A stretch of 64,000 nucleotides of DNA from Pseudisothecium myosuroides. Its lineage: Eukaryota > Streptophyta > Bryopsida > Hypnales > Lembophyllaceae. The stretch spans positions 4,154,001 through 4,218,000 of the forward strand of contig OX637287.1 in the NCBI GenBank assembly GCA_951799445.1. Direction: 5' to 3'. The position numbers and the translations under genes were made by a program. Positions within the stretch are counted from its first letter, which is position 1; each line of letters begins with the position of its first letter. Positions 1-13,487 of this stretch are shown here, piece after piece. Under the pieces are notes generated by a model. That model did no database searches and was not told where the DNA came from. It saw only the letters and a program-made list of their open reading frames with translations.

Positions 1-2479
1 CCAGTGTTGTTTTCCCCAGGGGTAAAACACGAGGGCCAACAAGGGGTTCAACCCCCCATGCCCCGCTAGATTGTGTTTGCATGAAAAGCACCATGGCCGC
101 AGGCTGACAGAATCAATCCACAGTAGGCCATCCATTCATCCATCCCTTCCACTGAAAATTATGGACTAAGGAATCTACCAATGATGTTAATCGAATAATC
201 CCCCTCCAACCCCCCAAACAATTGTTTTTTTTCAAAAACTGCCTACAAATTGACCACAAGCCCCCTTGATCATAATTCTTCCGCATCTTATAGTACCCAA
301 TTCATTCAGTGTGCTGTGGTCCCCTGAGACAATCAGTTCCGTTCGAGGACCCCCCTCCGCTCCCCTCCCCTCCCATTCAATTTCAGCCACTGGTGGGTCA
401 AGTTTGAAAATCAAATCAAAGACGGATCAAGGGGGCCCATTGGAATTGACCGGGGGAAGGGACCTAGGGTTAACTTACTTATTGGTTGATTGGTATGGTG
501 GCATGATGCGCAGGCAGGCAGGCAGGACTGGACTGGACTGGACGGACTGATCCCATCCCAAGCCAAGCCTTTCAAGGGGCCCCCAAGGCAACCCAAGGCC
601 CCAAGGCCCTGTTCTTGTGGGTCAATCATGTCACATTCAGCCAGACTTGTTGGGAACTGTGCTCCTGCTTGGAACTTGCCATGATTGATGGGGAACATTG
701 GAACAGACGGATGGACGTTCCAAAATCAGGGTCCTCCATGGCATCTGCGGGTAAAAAAAGTTCTACCGGTCTATGTGTTTCAAAAAGAAAAAGGTAAAAA
801 AGTTCTACCCACACAAGTTTTTATTTTTTTATTTTTTTTAGAGAAGTGCTGAAGTGGCAACATACGAGAAAATGATGTAGCCAAATATTTTAGTATTTAT
901 CTATATTTTGGATAGAACTATCTTTTCATCTACATATTTGGATGAATTTCATTTAAAATTGGCAATTTCATCCAATTTCTTCAAAAAAAATTTGGAGCAA
1001 TTTGGCATTAAAGTAACCCCCCATAACCGACCGAATAAGGAATTCCGACATGAATTGGAGTAGTGAAGGCAAAACAAATATTTTTCAGAGGTACATCAAT
1101 AGAAATGACATGGATTGCAAAAAATTTGGTAATTTTATCGCTTGAATTGAAAATACTATGAATCTTGGGAGGCAAAAAGTGCGCCGGACCCATGGCCAAT
1201 GTCTAGACTCTTCCAATTCTGATCATTCAATAACTTTTTACCTAATCATTATTTCCTATTTTTTTTCACAACTTGGGACATGTGTCATGTATTTATTAGT
1301 TCCAACCTTGAAAACAAACAAAAAAATGCATTCTAAGCGTGGTCAGAAATACGTGCACCTAGAGGTGGGGAATGGATCACTGGTTGGGAATGGGGGTACC
1401 TTATCATCCAATTTTTCTTCAAATTTTTCCTATAGACTTGATGCAGCCCATTTTTTTTTTGAGGCATTTGGGCCTTATAATAAGGCCCAAAAAACACACA
1501 CTGTACCCACGGCATTGAGGGTGCCGTAGTGACCGGGGAACCTGTGGATGGGAACGGACTGACGGGTGGCCATGAAGGAAACTGGGGTAAGGTAGGGCCA
1601 CCCGGTGAATATCATACTCAGTCAAGGCTTTTCTGTCGCCTTTGCAAGCATGAGTATGCCATGTAGGCCCTTCGCCCGACTGTAATCATGGCCGCAACGT
1701 CAATCCGAGTGGAGTGGGAAAAAAGAGGAGAGGGGGTAACTTAAAGGTAATTGGCCACAGACATGGCTGGTAGTTGCTTGGGAGCTTCCATCCTCTGTCT
1801 CATAAGTTAATCATTTTATGGGAACTTTTTCCTACTTGAGTGAGAGAGGAAATACTACGGTACGGTAAACCCATGCATCAACAAACATATTTAAATACCG
1901 TATACCGGTTATATAGGAATGATCCATTTCAAAATGTAGATTTGGTGGACCCCCACGAAGATCAACTGCCCTGATGATCTGAACGGAAGAATTCACCGGA
2001 AACTGCTAAATGTTACGGTAGGTTTGAAATTATTGGGCAACAAATATCAGTGCTTTTGCACAGCAATGATACAGTAGTTCGGGGTATGCAATATCTAAGA
2101 ACTCAGAGGGAAAGAGAACCAATCAAGTGATTATCGGAAAGGTAAAGAAAATCGAGTTGAAACTGGCCAGTTGGAAGAAAAAATGGATCAGTAGTCTGGA
2201 AAAGAGGGTCAAGCGTAGTAGTCAGGGATAATTTAGAGCATTATTATTCAGCAAAGGGAGACCCAAACAATGGAATTGGTCCATTTGTTTTCAAAAAAGA
2301 AAAAAGAAAAGAAAAAGGGGAGACCCAAAGATTACAGTGACGAGAATAGGGCGGGCGGGCGGGCGGGCGGGGTGGCACTCCACGGCAACCAGCCCGCCAA
2401 GCCCATGGAACCTTCTTTCATCCACGTACTGAAAATCAAGTTCAGTTGTCCAGGCGCAGACGAAACCGCGTGAGAGTGA
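1..2479. other. Intergenic region upstream of the NCoR-like gene
   Basis: I see no convincing gene here; reading frames are short and overlap on both strands. It holds simple-sequence patches: CAGG and ACTGG repeats around 505-545 and a GGGC run around 2347-2372. A direct repeat of about 17 bases (gtaaaaaaagttctacc type) lies near 751 and 790. A 25-bp palindrome at 1467-1491 is listed separately. Confidence 0.5.
1467..1491. repeat. 25-bp perfect palindrome with GGCCCA boxes
   Basis: The sequence reads TTTGGGCCTTAT, a central A, then ATAAGGCCCAAA, so both arms match perfectly over 12 bp. Each arm carries TGGGCC/GGCCCA, the core of the plant 'site II' element bound by TCP factors. It lies about 1 kb upstream of the CpG-rich promoter, so a regulatory role is only a guess. 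Confidence 0.6.
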
Positions 2480-2760
2480 GTGAGTTCAGTCGTTTGACGA
2501 ACGCGGAGGAGATTTGGATGAACGTAGCTCGTCCCTTCCCGCCTCCCCGTCCACGGATTTTTCACTCCCACCCGCCGTAACTGCGCGGTAACAAAGCGGG
2601 GAACCGCGCGGTTCTAGCGGCGCTCCGGGAATCAAAGCGTCCCGCTCCCGCCCTGGCTGTGGCCAACCGTGCGGCAGGGGTCGCGTGGTAGGGCGCGCGG
2701 TTGGCCCCTCCGTTGAATCGAGCCCGCCATTCTTTGCTTTCCACAGTGGTGAGAGAATGG
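2480..2760 (+). promoter_or_regulatory. CpG-rich promoter region of the NCoR-like gene
   Basis: This is the most GC- and CpG-rich stretch near the gene. It includes the perfect 12-bp palindrome AACCGCGCGGTT near 2605 and several GCGCGG boxes. It sits immediately before a pyrimidine/GA-rich leader and contrasts sharply with the AT-rich DNA on its left. I infer the core promoter and transcription start lie here or just downstream; no clear TATA box was picked out. Confidence 0.45.
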
Positions 2761-4155
2761 CTTCATCGTCTTCAATTTTTGGTGGCTTTCACCATTTTTC
2801 CTGAGTTAGGGATCCCTCAATCATCGTCACCATGAGGAGGAAACCCTCGCCATAGCCACTGGGTGCACATCTTGACAGGGTGAGGACGACGACGCTGTTG
2901 CGACAGCCTGGAAGCTTCAGTCGTGACGTTGCTGAAGGCGCGCGTCTGCCGCAGTTTGGATAGCGCAAAGAGAGGAAGAGAGAAAGAGAGGGAGAGAGAG
3001 AGTGACGACCACGTTGCAGGACGGAGCGGTGGCACTGCTGTTTCCTACTTCGTGGTCCGCTTCTCAAGGAGAGGGATGATGTGGTGCGGGGTAGGGTAGA
3101 GTTTACAGGCCAGTGGGATGATTTGGTGAGATGACGGTGTTTGCAGAAGCGGAAGATGGCGAGGAGAAGGGTGGAGTTTAGGTGGAGGTGTAGTGGAGGG
3201 GAGTAGGAAGGGCGGGCGGAGGATGCTGCAGGCGTTAGTTGGAAGGGCTGATGATACGCCGATGCCAGGGATGATGCGTGGTGTCTGGAGGAAGATGGGT
3301 GTGGGGTGTGTGAGGGCGCAGAGTGCTCCATGATGCAGGATATGGACAGGATGTGAATGGAGGCGACTGGGGCGAGGTCGTAGAGGTTTTGTGACTCGTA
3401 GCGTTAGAATAGTGGTGCGTGGAGTAGGAGGATGTGGCTTGGTGGTTGGACGCTCCAACTTGATGGTTTGCAACGGGAGAAGCGGAGGGCTTCCTTTGTT
3501 TTCACAGGTGAGGCATACACTTCCTTGTCGTCACTCTCGTCGATGCCATTTGAGAGCCGCGAGACATATGTTTACAGTGGCAGTGCCTTCCTGGATGGTC
3601 TATCAGTGGCTCGGCGAGAAGTGTTATCCGGAGAGGGCATGACTTCACTGGTTCGAAGTGGGTGACGTTAGCCTGAGGGCTTCTCTGTAGTCCATATCGT
3701 TTTCGCCCGTCGTCTTTCGCGACGGGCGCTGGTGTTGCTCTTCATTTTCAGAACTTCGGTGTCGTGGCAGAGCAGTTATCAGCGTCTTCTGGCGTTGTCC
3801 CGTATATTTTCGCTGCATGTGAGTTGTGGCGTACAGTTCGTACTCAGGATATCGACCTCATTTGATCGTTGGCGTTATCACGGCTACTGCTTTATCGTCT
3901 TTCTTCAGGAGTGTCGGGCTGGAGTGGAAAATAGTAAATGTCACAGTTCTTCGTGTGTGGAGGTCTCGGGCGAGTAACTGATTTTGATGCCTGCAGGAAA
4001 GGACGGGACGCCAGTGCGGAAAAAGAACGCGAGGGGACTATTGGTCCATGTTTGGTGACGAGGTTTGGAAACCGCAGTTTCATTTGTCTCCGGGCAAGAT
4101 TGATAATATCTTACTTTCATTGCATTGATAGCATTGAAGGGTGAGGCAAGGGCAG
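2761..4155 (+). other. Probable long 5' leader of the NCoR-like gene
   Basis: About 1.4 kb separates the CpG-rich region from the first supported ATG. It contains a GA-rich tract (about 2965-3002), common in plant 5' UTRs, and many upstream ATGs opening short frames that I do not regard as genes. A leader intron is plausible: a CAG/GTGAGG donor ends at 3507, and pyrimidine-rich acceptors lie at about 3908 (TTCTTCAG) and 3997 (CCTGCAG). Transcript data would decide. Confidence 0.4.
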
Positions 4156-7100
4156 ATGTATAGTCCTGGCAGGGGTGATGCCCGTGCAACCGCGCCGCCT
4201 AATGCTCGCGACTCATCGACTTCCATGCCTATCGATCATGCATCTGCGTGGCAGAGAGAGTCTTACAACAGGGACATGAGGTTAGATAGAGGTGACAGGG
4301 ACAGAATTATTGGAGGAAAAAGAGAGTGGAATTCTGATCGGCCTTCGTCAGGAGCACCCTACCATAGAGCGTTCGGCGGATTGCACCCTGTGAATGGAAG
4401 TCTTGGACCCCAGATCAAACGTCGGGTTAACGGTAAGTGAAGTATTCTGCTATGTGTCTGACTTGCATAAGTTCGCTTCTGCTCATCTGCTTTCAATAGG
4501 CCCGCCGAAGTTCTTTTTCTCAGCATGCACTCCTTTCGTCTGGAATTGAGTTTGTCTCATTTTGTACTCTACGCCTCTGTCTGTTTTGATCTTGTGATAA
4601 TCTTGGAAGAATAATCACTAAGGGAAGCACTTCCGTAATCACAATTTTTTTCCAACTTTCCTTTGTTAAGCCTCCTTTCCCGGACCATTTTTTAAGGTCT
4701 TTTTCCTTAGGGAAAGTTGGATTATCGTTGACCCGTGCCTGGTGTATTAATTTGTCTTCGCCTGCAGGACGACACAGTGGCTTTCATATCGAAAATGGAC
4801 GTTATGGCTCTGCTGGGCATCGAGGAGAGCCTTCGCCATTCGGTTCTATTCCCCCCCTTGAGAACGGGCTAGCAAGAAAATTTGACAGAGATTTTTATCC
4901 AGGTTCTGGATGTCCTGTTACTAACACGGGCTTTAGTAACGGTCCTGGTCTTGATCACCGTTCTAAAGACTTGGATGAGAGGCACAAGAGAGAGTCTTTT
5001 ATCATTTCCGGAGATAGTAGGGACGGTGGTAGCTCAGTTTCGAACGATCAGTCTGGGCGACCATATCACTCTCAGGTGCTGTCTGAAGTAGAGAACACTT
5101 CTTGGGAGAGAGACAGGTCGAAGGGACTGATTAGCAGTGGTAGTTGGGACTCCTCTCAGAGGTCAGAGAGGGACCACCGTGAGAGGTTGTCCGGAAAACC
5201 GGACTCTTACAGTAGAAGGGAGGGTAAATTCTCTCAATATGACTCTGGCAGGGACTGGTCGCAAGGGGAGAAAGATTTAGATGGGAGCAGACTCGATAGA
5301 TATGGAAGCAGCAGCCGTGACGGTTTTTCTGGCGATACTGTGGGTGGAACCAAGGACTCTCTTCTTGGCTTCGACTGGAGACGCAAGGAAAGGTCCTCCT
5401 CTGTGAGTGCGTCGCGATCTACAACTTATATTCCAAGTAACGGGGGCTCCAAGGAGTCTGTGGTGAGGCCTCAAGGGTTGGATGTATCTGTTAGCTTACC
5501 CTCTCCACCCCACTCCCCGCAGTCGACCCCGTCCTCCACAGTGCATGAGCCCCCTCGTGATGACGGTAACCATCCCTCTCCTCCGAAGCGTCCTCGTTTG
5601 GGTTGGGGTCAAGGACTTGCCAAATATGAGAAGAAGAAGGTTGTGGAACCAGACGAGACTTTTACTCCATCTTCAGGAGGCACAGCGTCCGAAAATGGGC
5701 GATCCGTTGTTACTGCTGTCGTTTCTAGCACGACGACCGAAGGTGTCCAAACCCAGGAGTTGCACGCAGCAGAGGAAAGTCCCGTCTCTGTTGTGTCGAA
5801 TCCTACGACTTTGTGTGTGTCGACGCCAACTCCTTCCCCTATACAGCAGGCCCTGGAAAGTACGTTTTCTTCCTCTCCACCCTGTGTGCCTTTTTTCTTG
5901 GGCATTAGACAGTCGCTACTCTTCGTTCTCTCCGTGCTCCAGCTCTCACTTTGCCTTCCTCTTGTTCTGCATTTTTCAGCGTGTGTTTTGCATGGGCATA
6001 AACGTAATCCGTTTTTTTGCGTGGTGTTTTGTTGAATTGGCAGGTCTTCGTCTTGCCTTTTCGTCTGTGACAATTTCTGACTTTCGTGACTGTTTTTTTG
6101 CAGGTGTGTCGAAATCAACCGTGGATTCTCAATCAATTGAGCTGGAAGTAGTAGTGAAACTTAGTGAGAAAATTGTAGATGAAGCAGAGAGGCCAGTGGC
6201 TTGTTTTGACCCACCTTGTGAGGCGGCTGAGAACGTGGTGAAGGGATCTGATGCCTGTGCAGCTGTTGAATGTATCTGGAGAGCCAGCTTGCGGCAACCT
6301 GATTGTTCTGAGTCTGTTGATAAGCCTACTCCTTTCAAGGAGCCCAGTAGTTGTCAAGTTTCACCATTATCACCGTCTTTGATTGAGCAAAGCTCTGCTG
6401 TGGACATCTCTCAGGAAGTGTCTTCAAATGGAGATGCGGCAGTCTGGACGAAAGAGGATATATTGCTAAGAGTTGAGAAAGTTGAGTCTGAGATTGAGCT
6501 GGTGGAGAGAGAATTAATGAGACTGGAAAAAGTTGAGAATGGGAAGATTGCTGCGGACACAGAACGTGCTGAGGATATGGTGGTGGAGGATAAATCAGAA
6601 CAATGTGATGATGGTACTCAGGCTATGGACGAAGATGAAGTGGAGACATCTCCTCTTATTCAGGATAGCAGAGAAAGTTCTCAGTTGGTGCATGTTGCGT
6701 CTCCAATTCGAAATTCCTCCAGTATGACCGAGTGTACCTCTGAAGTTCATGGAGAAGGAGCAGTAGTGGACGTGCTTCACGATCCAGGAATTAAATCTGT
6801 AGAAGGAGTAAAGTTGGATCCAGTAGCTGTTCTGGAGGAAGGAGAATTGCACGAGGAGAAGATCGAAGCGGTCGGGATGATTCGGTTATTACATGATTTT
6901 GAAAGTGACGCGAGTCTGATGTCCAGTCCTAGTACGGAGGCTAACTTGACTCATGGCGAGAATATGAATCATCTACTTTGTTTGCCGAAGTCAGAGGTCG
7001 ATGACAAGGAAGAATCAAACAAAAGGATGATCATGCAAGATTTTCAAGCAGTGGTTAGCACTTTGATGGAGGAAAATAGGAGGCAGTCGCAGCAAGCATC

Positions 7101-10100
7101 TCAACCCTTGTTGCACCTCTTCTCTCAGGATCTCTTTGAAGAAGGAAAGCTCTACAGTTGTCCTGCCGAATCGCCTGTTTGGAATGAAAATGTCGAAAGT
7201 CATGAACGGAGTCAGGAGATGATGTTGGAGAAGATATCAGAGCAACAGCATTCTCTGAAGTTTACTAAGAGGATTTTAACAATGAGGTTTCGAGCACTGA
7301 AAGACGCTTGGAGGCAGGACCAATTTGGGGTGAGTCAACTACAGAGAGGTACAAAGCCTGTTCGCCGGTGGGAGCTGGAAAAGCGAAATGGTGCTACACC
7401 TCCCTGTCATCGGTCCTCCCTGCGATTGAGGACTGTTCAACCAGGTAGGTCTAAGCCTTCTCTTGTTAGCCTCTGCATGATCTCTATGTTCGTTGTAAGG
7501 TTCTTTGTCTCTTGCTGGTTGCAGAGGTTTCTGACCATTTCGCTCTTCACTGGCATTTATTTGAAGTTGTTACTTCGTCACGAATTTCTACGTCTCTGAG
7601 TAACAACGTTTGCATGTGCGACGCTGGTATTGAACTTCTAGTTTAGTTGGGCACAGCTCATTTTTTAAAATTTTTCTTGAAGGTATGGGAAAATTGGAGG
7701 CTGTATCTGAGGAGCATATGAAGAAACTGATTGCGGAACCAGTTGTGGGGCAACTGAGGCCCGCATTGAAAATGCCGGCTATGATTCTGGGTGAAAGGGA
7801 GCGGTTGGCAAGAAGATTCGTGAGTAAGAATGCGCTTGTGGAGGATCCCGTGAGGGTGGAGCTGGAACGAAAATGCATGAATCCTTGGTCAGCTGAAGAG
7901 AAAAAGATGTTTCTGGAAAAGTTTGCTCTTTACAACAAGAACTTCAGTAAGATTTCTTCACATTTAGAGTATAAAACAACAGCTGACTGTGTGGAGTTTT
8001 ACTACCGTAACCAGAAATCAGAGGATTTTGAAAAGATCAGACGAAGACAGCAGCTGAAGAAGAGGAGGGATTATTCTCGAGTGCGTGGATCATACCTTGC
8101 AACTGGTTTGCCAACTAGTAGCCGACAAAGAGAAGCAAATGCCCATGTACGTGTGGAAGCTTTGAATGGACAGGCTGCACCAGCTGTTGTGACGATTTCT
8201 CACATCTCAGTGGGTGCAAAGGCTGTGAGGAGCAGCATACATCACAAGCCTTTTGATCGCATGCGTACAAGTTCTTCATTGGATCCTGCCTGTCTGCCTA
8301 TGAGCATTGAACTGGGGAAATCACTTAGTGGTAAAGAAAGCAAGTCTTCTGGGACACCGCCTGTTGCAGCTTGTGCAGCAGGTTTTACTGCCGTTGTTGG
8401 GACGATATCTTCAGCAGTCACCGTTTCTTGTAGTTTAAGCTCTGCAACTCAACCTCATGTGAAGATTAGTCGAGAAAGAAGCTCGGTCAAGACAATGTCC
8501 AACGGAGTTCAAGTAACAAGGAGTGGGCCAACGGAGCAGCACACATCTGGTCCAAAGGGTGCTCGGAGCATGCACATTCGACGAGATCTGGTGAAATCTG
8601 CTGGTGAAGAGGTCAGTGCAAGTCTTTTACGTTAGTTCGGTCATAAGAACTTGTATTCGACCATTCCTGAGTTTGTAGAGTTGTCGCACTGATTCATCGA
8701 CGTCATCTCTTGTTTTCTTTATTAAATATTTCATGATTTTTTCCAATTTCGAGGGCATTTTGATTGATGATTTTGTCGTTTAGAATTGAAGTATTTTTGC
8801 TTGAGCGTTTGAATATGAAAGTTGTGCTGTGCTTCTGTTCGTCCAGGCTGATGCTCAATGGACCGACAGGGAGAGGGAGCTTTTTACGGAGGCTGTTGCT
8901 ATGTTTGGGAAGAATTTCCAAAGTATTTCACTCCATGTTGGATCAACGAAGAGCTTGGGCCAATGCAAGTCATTTTTTAGTAAGACCCGCAAGCGTTTGG
9001 GTCTTGACCAGCTTGTGGAGAAATACCAGGCCACATTAAGATCTACTGCTGAAGCTGCAGTGGAGAAGAATTTGGAATGCGTTGACGTACAGATGGAGGA
9101 AGCTTTACCAGAACCCTTGCCGGAAGGGTTGCCTGCAGTTTCCGAAGATGGACAGGTCACAAGCTTGAAGAAAGAGGATCCTATGGAAGAGGAAAATCAG
9201 GAGAACAAATCTTCTGAAGATGATGAGCTGGAGGAGGAGATCGCAAATGCTTTGGAATTACCTGACCCAAGAACAATTGAGGAGGAAACAGTGGAGGAGG
9301 AAACGATTGAGGAGGGAACAATGGAGGAGGAAACAATGGAGGAGGAGGAAACCGTAGCGGAGGAAACTCCTGAACCAGCTGCTACTGCTATCCTCATAAA
9401 GGAAGAAGCAGTTAAAACCTCTGTTTGTTTGATAGAGAGCGTGGGGAATGTAGAGTGTGACGTTGCTGTTACAGTTCCTACCATGGATGAATGTCGTCCA
9501 GAGGAGCCTGAAGAATCAACTCCTGCGTTTATCAAGACTGAATTGGAACATGTGGAAGAACAGTTACTTCCGCAGGTGCCCAAAGTTGAGATAACCGAGG
9601 AGCCGCCTGCAGGGAGTGAGTCAACTAGTGTGGCTGCTAGTGGATTTCTTGAGGAGGAGGATGTACTTGAAGCTCCTAATGTCGCTGATAATGTTTTTGA
9701 ATCTTTGAAGTGCGAGTCAGAAGCAGGTACCGACAACGACGTTGCTACGGAGGTCAAGATTTCCAATCCGATAGTAGAAAAACAGGAACCTAAGCCTACT
9801 CCTATTGTTGCTGTGAAGCCTGAGCCGGGGTCTCCTCAAGTGGCCTTGTCAGCAAGTACTGATTCAGCTTCTTTTCCATCTGTTACTGCTGCTCTGTCTC
9901 ATTGTGCTGGAGCTATATTTTCTACAACCTCGTCTATGCAAAACGCTCAACCATTGAGAGAAAGGGTTGGGAGGGTCGGTCCTGGTGAAACAAAGCCCAG
10001 GAGAGAGCCCACGTCTTGGACTCAGGAGGAGAAAGAGAAATTTGCTGATATCATTAGGAACCATGGGAAGGATTGGACGAGACTGCAAGATTGTTTGCCT

Positions 10101-13100
10101 GCAAAGTCTTTAACGCAGATCAAGACTTATTTTCAGAACTCGAAGGCAAAGCTAGGTCTTTTGAACCCGGAAGGTCTCAATATGTCTGTTGGAAGGGGAG
10201 CTGGAAGTCGCAAACGGAAAGCGGATGACTCTGACACCAGTAGCAACAACGTGGGTTCTTTGACGACAACAAATGAGTTGAAATCTAGTTCTGTTCTTCC
10301 GACTGATGTAGATATCGCTTCTCAGAAGGTGAATTCAGCCATGGCTGCCCTTCCAAGCATGGCTGCAACAATGAGTATGGGAACCGGCCCAGTCGGTGTA
10401 GAAAACCTTCCGTACTCACTTTTTAATCCGCGGATGGAAGATCCAATGACTGTGCAGAAGTTCATTCGGCAGATGTGTAATGCTAATGGGTTTGCTCAAA
10501 ACTCTCAGGGCCTCTATCCGTTTCTTCAACATGGTCTGCCTTTGTTTCCCAACCCAGGACTTCAAAGGACACCTCATTCAAATTTACAGCAACAGCTTGC
10601 AGCGTCTCTGTCTCAGAAGTCGTCACAGCCTTTGCAATCTGCTGGAGTTCAGCATAATTCTCAACCGAACCTTCACCAGCAAGCTGCACATCAATTGCAA
10701 ACTGCCCAGGTTTGTACATCTTGGTTTTGCACTGGTTTGTAACCTGCAACTTATTTTGAGCAGTGTGAAGTATACTGTCACCACTGTCTTAAGAGCAGGT
10801 TTTTAGGGATGAATACCTTTTTTCTTATTTTGTTCCTAAGGTTTGTTAGATTTGATATACTGAATAATTGCCTCGAAGTTTTGTCAGAAATCACATCAGT
10901 TCGCATCTGAATGCTTATTAATTGTTTCATCTTCAGGTTGCCCGAAGCCAGCAGCAGCTTTTGCAAAACATGATGCAACAACAAGCGGCAGCACATCTCC
11001 AGCAACAGCAGCAACATCAGACCAGCAAGGGTGTGCTTCACCCTCTACAGCAGCAGGTACAAACTTTATTGCACGTCTGCACTTTGGACTCAATTTTAAG
11101 CACATGCTTTGGTCTAGCAGACTTCTTGAAAGTATGTAGCCTAACTATTTCGCTTGACAGGTTGTGGTCCTACAACAGGGTCAACAGCAGCAGCAGCAGC
11201 AGCATCTCCTAAACCAGCAGGTAGTTCATCACCCTCAAGCTCAGCAGGCTTCCAGTCAACAACAGCAAGTCACAGTTCAGCAGATGGGGAATCAAAACCT
11301 ACCAGTTGGTAATCCCCAACAAGTGACAAATCAGTTCAAGCATTTACATCAACAGCAGCAGCAAGTGCTATTTCAGCAGCAGCAGCAGCAGCAGCATGTA
11401 ATTCAACTGCCTGTATTTTCTTTACTATGAGTTCATTTAAACACCTTCTGAAATTCTAGTCATGCAGCTTTTATTGCAGCGGATGGTATTTTTAACGTGT
11501 GCGCTCTTTTTATCTTTTCAGCAATTCCAACAAGCTGTTAAACAATTGCAGCAGCAGCAGCTTCAACTTCAGCAAGAACAGGCCCAAGCTCAAGCTCAAG
11601 CTCAAGCCCAAGCCCAAGCCCAAGCACATGCCCACATTCATCAACATCAAAATTCGCATTCTCCTTTACTGCAGCCGATGGGTGCCACAAAACCGAAAGG
11701 GTTAGTGTCATTGCCTCAGCAGCTCACCAAACCCCTATCCGCTCCTGTCTTGCAGCAAGGAGTTATGCTTCACCGGAACGACCAAGTGCACCTTGGACCA
11801 CCACAAACCTTACTAAGAGGGAATGTGCAAAATGCTGTATCAAGTAATTCTGGCGAAACTTCAAACCACCAGGAGGAGATGGGAGAACTTCGGGGAAGCA
11901 ACAGCAATGGTACATTTTCTATCCTTAGCTGAAACAATGAATAGTTAGTTGTTGATTACTGACCCAGTATACAGTTCTCTCCCCTGAACAGTAATTTTAT
12001 CGAAAATCCAGATTTCTGTGTTCTAAATGAATCATAATCCTGGTCCATTTTCAGGGTTCTCCCTTTTTTCCTCTTCTACAGATGCACTGACCAGTGTCTT
12101 GCGATTGTTATCAGGGGGAGCATCCAAGCGACGAGAATTTTCGCGAGCATCAATTGAGCAAAAATTGAGTGCTGCTGTTCAGAGAGTCAATCCTCCTCCA
12201 CAACAAACTCTTGCCCAAAGGCCAACGCAAACGTCACCAACAGAGTCGCAGCAAACTCGACCTGGTGATGTGAAACTGTTTGGCCAGTCTCTTCTGTGCC
12301 AGCCGAATTCAACTGCGGCAACCCAAACTGCAGCACGTCATCCAGTTCCTTGCGCTGACCGAGTTTCTTTGCAGCTGCCACCTGTTTATACCCCATCTTC
12401 CCCATCTGTGACGAGCATGTCAGTTCCAGCTGCCAATGGATCAAAATTGTATGGGAAAGAGTCTGCTTTCAGAGGTGTTCCTTTCATTCCTGATGGGCGC
12501 CAGGCTGCATGGCCCCCCCTTGCTAATCAAGGGAGCATGGGAATATGGAACCTCATGAATGGTATGCATTCACAGGTGAGTCCAGTGTCCAAGTGTAATG
12601 ATGGAGAGCTGGAGCTTCACAGCATGCAGGAAACCCGCCTGTCTCGAGAATTACGAGATGGAGAATTGGAACAGGCTATGCCCTCATTCACCCACAAGAT
12701 CCAGCATCTTGAGCAGTCCCGTGGTGTTCAAGAGCATTCTCGAATTGAGGGTTTGTCTACTATGGTTCATGGTTTGGATAAACCCAGGGCGTCTCTGAAT
12801 GACCAAGGTGGAGGTGGCGCCCCTCTACTGTCGTCAGCAGATATGTCCAGACCTGAATCGGACAGAAGAAATGATACTATCACTCATGCTTCAAGTGGTA
12901 GTGAACGAGGCTCCATGACGGCCAGTCGAACTAGCCGAGGCCAGTCGGAGTCTTTTGGAACGCCGCCTGCGGGGTCACCGGCCAACACTCAACAAGTGCC
13001 TCGCACTGTGATTAATGCGTTGATGGCCATTGCTGATTGGCATCAAAGTCGCAGTTTGCAATCTCACCCCAGCATCGGCCAGCCACGGCTTGACGACCAC

Positions 13101-13487
13101 CAGTTGGCAGACCTTGTTAGGCAGGGTTTGGCTGCTGCTAATGGTGCTGCTGTCGATGCTTTGAAAGCCAATCCCGCTTTGGGTCTAGCTGCCTCTTTAC
13201 CTGCTGCGCAACCCCACTTGAGTGGGAACGACCTGTTGCAGCAGTGTGTAAGGGATGGTAGCATGTATTTTACTCATCACTATCCAAATCTTGCCGGTCA
13301 TACTGGTGTCAGCTCCAGTGCTTGGAATAGTGGAGCTGGCCCTTCTGATGTGCAGCGCATGCTTGTAAATCCTGCTCTTACCTCCTTTCTTCCAGGTGCA
13401 TTGTCTAGAGCTCCAACAGCAACTGAGGAGCACTTGGGATCTACTGAGTCCAGGGATCCCGACAGTGGCGGAGGTGGAGTGGGTTAG
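4156..13487 (+). CDS. PWR: NCoR/POWERDRESS-like SANT-domain co-repressor (nine coding exons)
   Basis: Predicted nuclear scaffold of a histone-deacetylase co-repressor, related to animal NCoR/SMRT and Arabidopsis POWERDRESS (known partner HDA9). Exons: 4156-4432, 4768-5859, 6104-7444, 7683-8611, 8847-10709, 10937-11056, 11161-11397, 11522-11909 and 12082-13487 (or 12055-13487). All junctions are GT-AG and keep one frame, giving about 2,550 residues. Seen: an Arg/Ser/Gly-rich N-terminus; the family motif RLGWGQGLAKYEKKK near residue 370; a charged coiled coil near 570-600; SANT domains near 970-1022, 1216-1267 and 1602-1652; a Glu-rich repeat between SANT2 and SANT3; glutamine-rich exons 6-8 with an Ala-Gln run; and the motif GDVKLFG in exon 9. 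The ATG at 4156 is chosen over an in-frame GTG at 4141. A partial copy lies at 47.5 kb. Confidence 0.88.

Noticed and set aside
2789..3473. Long minus-strand frames of 142 and 180 residues opposite the NCoR-like leader
   Set aside because: Low-complexity Ser/Pro/His-rich translations of a GA/GT-rich leader; no motif, and antisense to a likely transcript.
9197..9766. 189-residue minus-strand frame
   Set aside because: Ser/Val-rich shadow of the Glu-rich repeat in exon 5 of the NCoR-like gene.
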